A stretch of 64,000 nt of DNA from Chamaelirium japonicum (GCA_947650365.1 OX393549.1:17302896-17366895); one strand, 5' to 3'. Shown: positions 52,879 to 64,000, counted from the stretch's first letter. Numbers and translations: made by a program. The notes: generated by a model from the sequence alone, not told the origin.

Positions 52879-55008
52879 ACGAATGAATTAGAATAGATTG
52901 TACGAATGAATTAGAATCGATCGTACGAATGAATTAGAATGGATCGTACGAATGAATTAGAATGGATCGTACGAAGGAATTAGAATGGATCGTACGAATG
53001 AATTAGAATGGATCGTACGAATGAATTAGAATGGATCGTACGAATGAATTAGAATGGATCGTACGAATGAATTAGAATGGATCGTACGAATGAATTAGAA
53101 TGGATATATTCGTGCAAATGAATTAGAATGGATCATATGAATGAATTAGAATAGATCATATGAGTGAATTAGAACGGATAGTACGAATGAAGTAGAATGG
53201 ATCGTATGAATGAATTAGAATGGATACATTCGTGCGAATGAATTAGAATGGATCGTATGAATGAATTAGAATAGATTGTGCGAATGAATTAGAATGGATC
53301 GTACGAATGAATTAGAATGGATACATTTGTGCGAATAAATTAGAATGGATTGTATGAATGAATTAGAATGGATCGTACGAATGAATTAGAATGGATCGTA
53401 CGAATGAATTAGACTGGATCGTACGAAGGAATTAGAATGGATCGTACGAATGAATTAGAATGGATCGTACGAATGATTTAGAATGGATCGTACGAAGGAA
53501 TTAGAATGGATCGTACGAATGAATTAGAATGGATCGTACGATTGAATTAGAATGGATCATACGAATGAGTAAGAATGGATCGTTTGAATGAATTAGATTG
53601 GATCGTACGATCCATTCTAATTCATTAGCATGGATCGTGCTAATGAATTAGAATGGAATATACGAATGAATTAGAATGGATCGTACGAATGAATTAGAAT
53701 GGATCGTACGAATGAATTAGAATAGATCATAGGAATGAATTAGAATGGATCGTGCAAATGAATTAGAATGGATACATTCGTGCGAATGAATTAGAATGGA
53801 TCGTGCGAATGAATTAGAATGGATCGTACGAATGAATTAGAATGGATATATTTGAACGAATAAATTAGAATGGATCATACGAATGAATTAGAATGGATCG
53901 TACGAATGAATTAGAATGGATAGTGCGAATGAATTAGAATCGATCGTACGAATGAATTAGAATGGATCGTACGAATGAATTAGAATGGATCATACGAATG
54001 AGTAAAAATGGATCGTACGAATGAATTAGAATGGATCGTACGAATGAATTAGAATGGATCGTACGAATAAATTAGAATGGATACATTCGTCCGAATGAAT
54101 TAGTATGGATCATACGAATGAGTAAGAATGGATCGTACGAATGAAATAGAATAGATTGTACGAATGAATTAGAATGGATCCTAGTACGATCCATTCTAAT
54201 TCATTCGTACGATCCATTCTAATTCATTCATACAATCCATTCTAATTCTTTCACACGATCCATTCTAATTCATTCGTACGATCCATTCTAATTCATTCGT
54301 GCAATCCATTCTATTTCATTCGTACGATCCATTCTTACTCATTTGTATGATCCATTCTAATTCATTCACACGAATGTATCCATTCGTACGAATGAATTAG
54401 AATAGATTGTACGAATGAATTAGAATGGATCGTACGAATGAATTAGAATGGATCGTACGAAGGAATTAGAATGGATCGTACGAATGAATTAGAATAGATT
54501 GTACGAATGAATTAGAATAGATCGTACGAATGAATTAGAATGGATCGTACGAAGGAATTAGAATGGATCGTACGAATGAATTAGAATGGATCGTGTGAAA
54601 GAATTAGAATGGATTGTATGAATGAATTAGAATAGATCGTATGAATGAATTAGAATGGATTGTACGAATGAATTAGAATGGATCGTACGAATGAATTAGA
54701 ACGGATCATACGAATGAATTAGAATGGATACATTCGTGCGAAAGAATTAGAATAGATCGTATGAATGAATTAGAATGGATCCTATGAATGAATTAGAATG
54801 GATCGTGCAAATGAATTAGAATGGATCGTACGAATGAATAAGAATGGATCGTGCTAATGAATTAGAATTGATCGAACGAATGAATTAGCATGGATCGTGC
54901 TAATGAATTAGAATGGAACGTACGAATGAATTAGAATGGATCGTGTGAAAGAATTAGAATGGATTGTATGAATGAATTAGAAAGAATTCGTACGATCCAT
55001 TCGAATTC
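52879..55008. repeat. Three-copy higher-order family, copy 3
   Basis: Orientation: + to 53606, one minus unit to 53629, + to 54182, - to 54387, + to about 54988. It matches 25.8-28.0 kb at offset 27119-27147 through five strand switches, including the single-unit inversion, the CTAG exit and the reverse box at 54984. It starts with an unusually pure run of consensus units. Confidence 0.87.
52996..53087 (+). repeat. Consensus stretch: four exact 23-bp units
   Basis: Four consecutive units match the consensus without a substitution, starting at 52996, 53019, 53042 and 53065. This is a good reference for the basic monomer. Each unit contains the 6-bp palindrome CGTACG across the unit boundary and one GATC. 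Neighbouring units carry the common GAAGG variant on the left and the 28-bp form (GGATATATTCGTGC) on the right. Confidence 0.95.
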
Positions 55009-55054
55009 ATTCGCACGATCCATTCTAATTCATTCATACGATCCATTCTAATTC
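54722..55054 (-). repeat. Box module, reverse copy 6 (box 54984-55008)
   Basis: Reverse module with one instead of two distal 28-bp units. It is the homologue of the copy at 27575 (offset about 27119). The base before the box is altered (GAAAGAATTC). Confidence 0.89.
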
Positions 55055-57700
55055 ATTCGTACGATCCATTTTAATTCATTTGCACAAATATATCCATTCT
55101 AATTCATTCGTACGATCCATTCTAATTCATTCGCACGATCCATTCTAATTCATTCGTACGATCCATTCTAATTCATTCGCACGATCCATTCTAATTCATT
55201 CGTACGATCCATTCTAATTCATTCATACGATCCATTCTAATTCATTCATATGATCCATTCTAATTCATTCGCACAAATGTATCCATTCTAATTCATTCGT
55301 ACGATCCATTCTAATTCATTCGCACGATCCATTCTAATTCATTCGTACGATCCATTCTAATTCTCTCACACGATCCATTCTAATTCATTCGTACGATCCA
55401 TTCTAATTCATTCACATGATCCATTCTAATTCATTCGTACGATCCATTTTAATTCATTCGCACGAATGTATCCATTCTAGTTCATTCGTACGATCCATTC
55501 TAATTCATTCGTACGATCCATTCAAATTCATTCGCACGATCCATTCTAATTCATTCGTACGATCCATTCTAATTCATTCATACGATCCATTCTAATTTAT
55601 TCGTACAATCCATTCTAATTCATTCACACAAATGTATCCATTCTAATTCATTCGTACGATCTATTCTAATTCATTCGCACGATCCATTCTAATTCATTCG
55701 TACGATCCATTCTAATTCATTCGCACGATCTGTTCTTATTCATTCGCACAATCCATTCTAATTCATTCGCACGAATGTATCCATTCTAATTCATTCGTAC
55801 GATCCATTCTAATTCATTCGTACGATCCATTCTAATTCATTCGTATGATCCATTCTAATTAATTCATATGATCCATTCTAATTCATTCGTACCATCCATT
55901 CTAATTCATTCATACAATCCATTCTAATTCATTCGCACGAATGTATCCATTCTAATTAATTCGTACGATCCATTCTAATTCATTCGTATGATCTATTCTT
56001 ATTCATTCGCACGATCCAGTCTAATTGATTCGCACGATCCATTCTAATTCATTCGCACGAATGTATCCATTCTAATTCATTCGTACGATCCATTCTAATT
56101 CATTAATATGATCCATTCTAATTCATTCATACGATCCATTCTAATTCATTCGCACGAATGTATCCATTCTAGTTCATTCGTACGATCCATTCTAATTCAT
56201 TAGTACGATCCATTCTAATTCATTCGCACGATCCATTCTAATTCATTCGTACGATCCATTCTAATTCATTCATACGATCCATTCTAATTCATTCGTACGA
56301 TCAATTCTAATTCATTCGCACAAATGTATCCATTCTAATTCATTCGTACGATCCATTCTAATTCATTCGCACGATCCATTCTAATTCATTCGTACGATCC
56401 ATTCTAATTCTTTCACACGATCCATTCTAATTCATTCGTACGATCCATTCTAATTCATTCGCACGATCCATTCTAATTCATTCGTACGATCCATTCTAAT
56501 TCATTCGTAAGATCCATTCTAATTCATTCGTACGATCCATTCTAATTCATTTGTACGATCCATTCTAATTCATTCGCACGAATGTATCCATTCTAGTTCA
56601 TTCGTACGATCCATTCTAGTTCATTCGTACGATCCATTCTAATTCATTCGTACGATCCATTCTAATTCATTCGTATGATCCATTCTAATTAATTCGTATG
56701 ATCCATTCTAATTCATTCGTACGATCCATTTTAATTCATTCATACAATCCATTCTAATTCATTCGCACGAATGTATCCATTCTAATTAATTCGTACGATC
56801 CATTCTAATTCATTCGTATGATCCATTCTTATTCATTCGCACGATCCAGTCTAATGGATTCGCACGATCCATTCTAATTCATTCGGACGAATGTATCCAT
56901 TCTAATTCATTCGTACGATCCATTCTAATTCTTTAATATGATCCATTCTAATTCATATGCACAAAGGTATCCATTCTAATCCATTCGTATGATCCATTCT
57001 AATTCATTCGTATGATCCATTCTAATTCATTCGCTCGAATGTATCCATTCTAATCCATTCGTACGATCCATTCTAATCCATTCGTACGATCTATTCTAAT
57101 TCATTCACACAAATGTATCCATTCTAATTCATTCGTACGATCCATTCTAATTCATTCGCACGATACATTCTAATTCATTCGTGCGATCCATTCGAATTCA
57201 TTCGCACGATCCATGCTAATTCATTCGTTCGATCAATTCTAATTCATTCGTACAATCTATTATATTTCATTCGTACGATCCATTCTTACTCATTCGTATG
57301 ATCCATTCTAATTAATTCGGACGAATGTATCCATTCTAATTTATTCGTACGATCCATTCTAATTCATTCGTACGATCCATTCTAATTCATTCGTACGTTC
57401 CATTCTAATTCATTAGCACGATCCATGCTAATTCATTCGTTCGATCAATTCTAATTCATTAGCACGATCCATTCTAATTCATTCGTACGATCCATTCTAA
57501 TTCATTCGTACGATCCATTCTAATTCATTCGCACGAATGTATCCATTCTAGTTCATTCGTACGATCCATTCTTATTCATTCGTACGATCCATTCTAATTC
57601 ATTCGTACGATCCATTCTAATTCATTCGTACGATCCATTCTAATTCATTCGTACGATCCATTCTAATTAATTCGTACAATTTATTCTAATTCATTCGTAC
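55009..57700 (-). repeat. Longest single-orientation block (2.7 kb, minus)
   Basis: No strand switch in about 2.7 kb, the longest such run in the window. Internally it repeats itself at roughly 0.8-1.05 kb (GCACAAATG at 55271 and 56318; CAGTCTAAT at about 56014 and 56846; CTAGTTCATTC at about 55478, 56168 and 56593). The second part is the start of the 7.6-kb duplication copy 2. Confidence 0.85.
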
Positions 57701-60366
57701 GAATGGATACATTCGTGTGAATGAATTAGAATGGATCGTACGAATGAGTAAGAATGGATCGTACGAATGAAATAGAATGGATTGCACGAATGAATTAGAA
57801 TGGATCGTACGAATGAATTAGAATGGATCGTGTGAAAGAATTAGAATGGATTGTATGAATGAATTAGAATAGATCGTATGAATGAATTAGAATGGATCGT
57901 ACGAATGAATTAGAATGGATCGTACGAATGAACTCGAATGGATACATTCGTGCGAATGAATAAGAATGGATCGTACGAATGAATTAGAATTGATCGTACG
58001 AATGAATTAGAATGGATCTTACGAATGAATTAGAATGGATCGTACGAATGCATGATCCATGCTAATTCATTCGTTCGATCAATTCTAATTCATTAGCACG
58101 ATCCATTCTAATTCATTCGTACGATCCATTCTAATTCATTCGCACGATCCATTCTAATTCATTCGTACGATCCATTCTAATTCATTCATATAATCCATTC
58201 TAATTCATTCGCACGAATGTATCCATTCTAATTAATTTGTACGATCCATTCTAATTCACTCGTATGATCCATTCTTATACATTCGCACGATCCAGTCTAA
58301 TGGATTCGCACGATCCATTCTAATTCATTCGCAAGAATGTATCCATTCTAATTCATTCGTACGATCCATTCTAATTCATTAATATGATCCATTCTAATTC
58401 ATTCGTACGATCCATTCTAATTCATATGCACAAAGGTATCCATTCTAATCCATTCGTAGGATCCATTCTAATCCATTCGTACGATCCATTCTAATTCATT
58501 CGTACGATCCATTCTAATTCATTCGCTCGAATGTATCCATTCTAATCCATTCGTACGATCCATTCTAATCCATTCGTACGATCCATTCTAATTCATTAGC
58601 ACAAATGTATCCATTTTGATTCATTCGTACGATCCATTCTAATTCATTCGCACGATCCATTCTAATTCATTCGTACGATCCATTCGAATTCATTCGCACG
58701 ATCCATTCTAATTCATTCGCACGATCCATTCTAATTCATTCGTACGATCCATTCTAATTCATTCGCACGATCCATTCTAATTCATTCGTACAATCTATTC
58801 TATTTCATTCGTACGATCCATTCTTACTCATTGATATGATCCATTCTAATTCATTCGGACGAATGTATCCATTCTAATTTATTCGTACGATCCATTCTAA
58901 TTCATTCGTACAATCCATTCTAATTCATTCGTACGATCCATTCTAATTCATTCGTCCGATCCATTCTAATTCATTCGCACGAATGTATCCATTCTAATTC
59001 ATTTGTACGGTCCATTCTAATTCATTCGCACAATCCATTCTATTTCATTCTTACGATCCATTCTTACTCATTCGTATGATCCATTATGGATACATTCGTG
59101 CGAATGAATTAGAATGGATCATACGAATGTGTAAGAATGGATCGTACGAATGAAATAGAATGGATTGTGCGAATTAATTAGAATGGATCGTACGAATGAA
59201 TTAGAATGGATCGTGTGAAAGAATTAGAATGGATTGTATGAATGAATTAGAATAGATCGTATGAATGAATTAGAATGGATCGTACGAATGAATTAGAATG
59301 GATCGTACGAATGAACTAGAATGGATACATTCGTGCGAATGAATTAGAATGGATCGTACGAATGAATTAGAATGGATCGTACGAATGAATTAGAATGGAT
59401 CTTACGAATGAATTAGAATGGATCGTACGAATGCACGATCCATGCTAATTCATTCGTTCGATCAATTCTGATTCATTAGCACGATCCATTCTAATTCATT
59501 CGTATGATCCATTCTAATTCATTCGCACGATCCATTCTAATTCATTCGTACGATCCATTCTAATTCTTTCACACGATCCTTTCTAATTCATTCGTACGAT
59601 CCATTCTAATTCATTCGTACGATCCATTCTAATTCATTCGCACGATCCATTCTAATTCCTTCGTACGATCCATTCTAATTCATTCATACAATCCATTCTA
59701 ATTCTTTCACACGATCCATTCTAATTCATTCGTACGATCCATTCTAATTCATTCGTGCAATCCATTCTATTTCATTCGTACGATCCATTCTTACTCATTC
59801 GTACGATCCATTCTAATTCATTCACACGAATGTATCCATTCGTACGAATGAATTAAAATAGATTGTACGAATGAATTTGAATGGATCGTACGAATGAATT
59901 AGAATGGATCGTACGAATGAATTAGAATGGATCATGCGAATGAATTAGAATGGATCGTGCGATTGAATTAGAATGGATCGTACGAATGAATTAGAATGGA
60001 TCGTACGAATGAACTAGAATGGATACATTCGTGCGAATGAATTAGAGTGGATCGTACGAATGAATTAGAATGGATCGTACGAATGAATTAGAATGGATCG
60101 TACGAATGAATTAGAATGGATCATACGAATGAATTAGAATGGATCATACGAATGAGTAAGAATGGATCGTACGAATGAAATAGAATGGATTGTACGAATG
60201 AATTAGAATGGATCGTACGAATGAATTAGAATGGATCGTGTGAAAGAATTAGAATGGATTGTATAAATGAATTAAAATGGATCATATGAATGAATTAGAA
60301 TGGATCGTGCGAATGAATTCGAATGGATCGTACGAACGAATTAGAATGGATCGTACGAATGAATTA

Positions 60367-60727
60367 GAATGGATACATTCGTGCGAATGAATTAGAATGG
60401 ATACATTCGTGCGAAAGAATTAGAATAGATCGTATGAATGAATTAGAATGGATCCTATGAATGAATTAGAATGGATCGTGCGAATGAATTAGAATGGATC
60501 ATACGAATAAATTAGAATGGATCGTGCTAATGAATTAGAATTGATCAAACGAATGAAATAGCATGGATCGTGCTAATGAATTAGAATGGAACGTACGAAT
60601 GAATTAGAATGGATCGTGTGAAAGAATTAGAATGGATTGTATGAATGAATTAGAATGAATTCGTACGATCCATTCGAATTCATTCGCACGATCCATTCTA
60701 ATTCATTCATACGATCCATTCTAATTC
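60367..60727 (-). repeat. Box module, reverse copy 7 (box 60657-60681)
   Basis: Full-length reverse module, homologue of 48315 in the 7.6-kb duplication. It pairs with the forward module at 61992 (boxes 1381 bp apart). Confidence 0.9.
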
Positions 60728-61057
60728 ATTCATACAATCCATTCTAATTCTTTCACACGATCCATTCTAATTCATTCGTAGGATCCATTCTAATTCATTC
60801 GTACAATCTATTCTATTTCATTCGTACGATCCATTCTTACTCATTCGTATGATCCATTCTAATTCATTCGGACGAATGTATCCATTCTAATTTATTCGTA
60901 CGATCCATTCTAATTCCTTCGTACGATCCATTCTAATTCATTCGTACGATCCATTCTTACTCATTCGTATGATCCATTCTAATTCATTCGTACGATCCAT
61001 TCTAATTCATTCGTACGATCCATTCTAATTCATTCGCACAATCTATTCTAATTCATT

Positions 61058-61117
61058 CGTACGATCCATTCTAATTCATTCGTACGATCGTACGAATGAA
61101 TTAGAATGGATCGTACG
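61058..61117. repeat. Perfect 60-bp palindrome, third copy
   Basis: Left arm 61058-61087 and right arm 61088-61117 are exact reverse complements without a loop, followed by the same extra G as at 12993 and 48990. It is 12127 bp from the second copy. It stayed perfect while the second copy gained a substitution. Confidence 0.94.
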
Positions 61118-61991
61118 GAATGAATTAGAATGGATTGTATGAATGAATTAGAATGGATACATTCGTGCGAATGAATTAGAATGGATCATACGAATGAGTA
61201 AGAATGGATCGTACGAATGAAATAGAATGGATTGTACGAATGAATTAGAATGGATCGTACAAATGAATGAGAATGGATCGTACGAATGAATTAGAATGGA
61301 TCATACGAATGAGTAAGAATGGATCGTACAAATGAAATAGAATGGATTGTACGAATGAATTAGAATGGATCGGACGAATGAATTAGAATGGATCGTGTGA
61401 AAGAATTAGAATGCATTGTATGAATGAATTAGAATGGACCGTATGAATGAATTAGAATGGATCGTGCGAATGAATTCGAATGGATCTCATGATCCATTCG
61501 AATAGAATGGATCGTATGAATGAATTAGAATGGATCGGGCGAATGAATTAGAATGGATTGTAGGAATGAATTAGAATGGATCGTATGAATGAATTAGAAT
61601 GGATCGTATGAATGAATTAGAATGGATCGTGCGAATGAATTAGAATGGATCGTACGAATGAATTAGAATGGATCGTACGAATGAATTAGAATGGATCATA
61701 CGAATGAGTAAGAATGGATCGTACGAATGAAATAGAATGGATTGTACGAATGAATTAGAATGGATACATTCGTGCGAATGAATTAGAATGGATCGTACGA
61801 ATAAATTAGAATGGATCGTGCTAATGAATTAGAATTGATCGAACGAATGAATTAGCATGGATCATGCTAATGAATTAGAATGGATCGTACGAATGAATTA
61901 GAATGGATCGTGCGAATGAATTAGAATGGATCGTAGGAATGTATTAGAATGGATACATTTGTGCGAATGAATTAGAATGGATCGTACGAAT

Positions 61992-62351
61992 GAATTAGAA
62001 TGGATCGTATGAATGAATTAGAATGGATCGTGCAAATGAATTCGAATGGATCGTACGAATTCATTCTAATTCATTCATACAATCCATTCTAATTCTTTCA
62101 CACGATCCATTCTAATTCATTCGTACGTTCCATTCTAATTCATTAGCACGATCCATGCTAATTCATTCGTTCGATAAATTCTAATTCATTAGCACGATCC
62201 ATTCTAATTCATTCGTACGATCCATTCTAATTCATTCGCACGATCCATTCTATATCATTCATAGGATCCATTCTAATTCATTCATACGATCTATTCTAAT
62301 TCTTTCGCACGAATGTATCCATTCTAATTCATTCGCACGAATGTATCCATT
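61992..62351 (+). repeat. Box module, forward copy 6 (box 62038-62062)
   Basis: Full-length forward module, homologue of 49839. It has a private CGTTCGATAAATTC change in the right flank. Confidence 0.9.
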
Positions 62352-63300
62352 CTAATTCATTCGTACGATCCATTTCAATTCATTCGTACAATCCATTCTA
62401 ATTCATTCGTACGATACATTCAAATTCATTCATACGATCTATTCTAATTCATACATACAATCCATTCTAATTCTTTCACACGATCCATTTTAATTCATTC
62501 ATACGATCCATTCTAATTCATTCGCACAATCCATTCTATTTCATTCGTACGATCCATTCTTACTCATTGGTACGATCCATTCTAATTCATTCGCACGAAT
62601 GTATCCATTCTAATTCATTCGTACGAATCCATTCTAATTCATTCGTACAATCTATTCTATTTCATTCGTACGATCCATTCTTACTCATTCGTATGATCCA
62701 TTCTAATTCATTCGGACGAATGTATCCATTCTAATTTATTCGTACGATCCATTCTAATTCATTCGTACGATCCATTCTAATTCATTCGTACGATCCATTC
62801 TAATTCATTCGCACGAATGTATCCATTCTAATTCATTCGTACGGTCCATTCTAATTCATTCGTACGATCCATTCTAATTCATCGTAAGATCCATTCTAAT
62901 TCATTCGTACGATCCATTCTAATTCATTCGTACGATCCATTCTAATTCATTCGCACGATCCATGCTAATGAATTAGAATGTATCGTACGAATGAATTAGA
63001 ATGGATCGTACGAATGAATTAGAATGGATCTTACGAATGAATTAGAATGGATCGTACGAATGAATTAGAATGGATCGTACGAATGAATTAGAATGGATCT
63101 TACGAATGAATTAGAATGGATCGTACGAATGAATTAGAATGGATCGTACGAATGAATTAGATTGGATACATTCGTGCGAATGAATTAGAATGGATCGGAC
63201 GAATGAATTAGAATGGATCGTACGAATAAATTAGAATGGATCAAATGAATGAATTAGAATGGTTACATTCATGCGAATGAATTAGAATGGATCGTACGAA

Positions 63301-63540
63301 TGGATTAGAATGGATCGTACGAATGGATTAGAATGGATCGTACGAATGAATTAGAATGGATCGTACGAATGGATTAGAATGGATCCTACGAATGGATTAG
63401 AATGGATACCTTTGTGCATATGAATTAGAATGGATCGTACGAATGGATTAGAATGGATCGTACGAATGAATTAGAATGGATCGTACGAATGGATTAGAAT
63501 GGATCCTACGAATGGATTAGAATGGATACCTTTGTGCATA
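63301..63540 (+). repeat. 120-bp tandem duplication, nearly perfect
   Basis: Positions 63301-63420 and 63421-63540 differ at one base only (63302 versus 63422). Each holds four 23-bp units and one 28-bp unit of the GGATACCTTTGTGCATATG form. The homologous place in copy 1 (about 51.24-51.30 kb) has it once. This is the youngest event I can see in the window. Confidence 0.95.
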
Positions 63541-64000
63541 TGAATTAGAATGGATCGTACGAATGAATTAGAATGGATCATATTAATGAATTAGAATGGA
63601 TCGTACGAATGAATTAGAATGGATACATTCGTGCACGATCCATTCTAATTCATTCGCACGAATGTATCCATTCTAATTCATTCGTACGATCCATTCTAAT
63701 TCATTAATATGATCCATTCTATTTCATTCGTACGATCCATTCTTACTCATTCGTATGATCCATTCTAATTCATTCGCACGAATGTATCCATTCTAAATCA
63801 TTCGTACGATCCATTCTGATTCATTCGTACGATCCATTCTAAATCATTCGTACAATCCATTCTATTTCATTCGTACGAACAATTCTAATTCATTAGCACG
63901 ATCGATTCTAATTCATTCGTACGATCCATTCAAATTCATTCACACGATCCATTCTAATTCGTTCGTACAATCCATTCTATTTCATTCGTACAATCCATTC

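Larger units (their letters stand above)
1..64000. repeat. Continuous 23-bp satellite array with frequent strand reversals
   Basis: Every 60-base stretch contains recognisable copies of a 23-bp unit, GAATGAATTAGAATGG followed by ATCGTAC, or its reverse complement. I found no interruption by other DNA. The unit has 15 purines of 23 and 8 G/C, so each orientation block has strong strand asymmetry that flips at each junction. Divergence is mainly single substitutions, with rare indels. About 95 orientation blocks are present. The family is not one I can name. Satellite identity is seen directly; a centromeric or other heterochromatic location is inferred from array size, AT-richness and absence of genes. 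Confidence 0.98.
56324..64000. repeat. 7.6-kb segmental duplication, copy 2 (runs off window)
   Basis: Orientation: - to 57700, + to 58050, - to 59085, + to 59433, - to 59841, + to 60661, - to 61087, + to 62056, - to 62964, + to 63633, - to the end. It is collinear with 44203-51756; see the paired landmarks there. Length changes are mainly whole units. The last bases (GTACAATCC at 63965) still match 51721, so the true duplication extends beyond the window. Confidence 0.92.

Noticed and set aside
1-64000. CRISPR-like array (short regularly spaced repeats)
   Set aside because: There are no unique spacers. Repeats abut directly and the whole unit is repeated.
1-64000. Telomeric repeat or ciliate-type minichromosome end
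   Set aside because: TTAG occurs in each unit but there is no run of TTAGGG, TTTAGGG, TTAGG or similar.
1-64000. CENP-B-box-like motif
   Set aside because: The required CGGG core is absent. CGG appears only in sporadic variant units such as GATCGGACG.
1-64000. Human satellite 2/3 assignment
   Set aside because: Shared CATTC words only. The 23-bp unit with CGTACG and TAATTC and the 28-bp form do not match the human satellite 2/3 patterns known to me.
1-64000. All strand switches as assembly artefacts
   Set aside because: The same junctions with identical private variants appear in separate higher-order copies tens of kilobases apart, which random misjoins would not produce. Individual unique junctions (for example 28456, 35544 and 38460) could still be artefacts.

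Overview
The whole 64 kb window is satellite DNA. I found no stretch that is not built from one short tandem repeat, and no gene, RNA gene, transposon, CRISPR array or other single-copy sequence. The basic unit is 23 bp (GAATGAATTAGAATGG then ATCGTAC), about 35% G+C. A 28-bp sister unit is interspersed, in which CGTAC is replaced by ACATTCGTGC. This points to a eukaryotic heterochromatic array (centromeric, pericentromeric or subtelomeric). I do not recognise the satellite and cannot name the organism. Each unit has two CpGs, and all four transitions expected from CpG deamination are common, which suggests a genome with CpG methylation. The CATTC/GAATG words resemble human satellites 2/3, but the unit itself is different.

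The striking property is orientation. The array does not run head to tail: it flips strand about 94 times (about 95 blocks, from one unit to about 2.7 kb). '+' below means the purine-rich GAATGAATTAG strand reads 5'->3'; '-' means CCATTCTAATTCATTC reads 5'->3'. The flips are not random. They fall into a few junction classes that recur with the same private variants, so most flips are older than the higher-order duplications that carry them. The best-defined class is a module of up to about 400 bp around a 25-bp box bounded by two GAATTC sites. It is present 13 times, 6 in one orientation and 7 in the other.

Layout: 1-4.2 kb holds two copies of a 2742-bp higher-order unit, whose first 1 kb returns at 43.2-44.2 kb with no net length change. 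4.2-8.5 kb returns at 12.97-17.9 kb. 6.54-11.2 kb is a direct tandem duplication of 2348 bp. 17.6-19.0 and 20.9-22.4 kb are paired. 25.8-27.0, 31.9-33.0 and 53.0-54.2 kb form a three-copy family. 44.2-51.8 kb is repeated collinearly at 56.3-64.0 kb (offset 12.12-12.24 kb, running off the window end). Very young events sit on top: a near-perfect 120-bp tandem duplication (63.3-63.5 kb), a 121-bp one (37.2-37.4 kb), and five identical private-variant units in a row (34.56-34.67 kb).

Open reading frames of about 80-90 codons exist only because 23 is not a multiple of 3 and the repeat has few stops. They are not genes. All coordinates were read by eye. Junction and marker positions are accurate to a few bases, while outer limits of higher-order copies are approximate.
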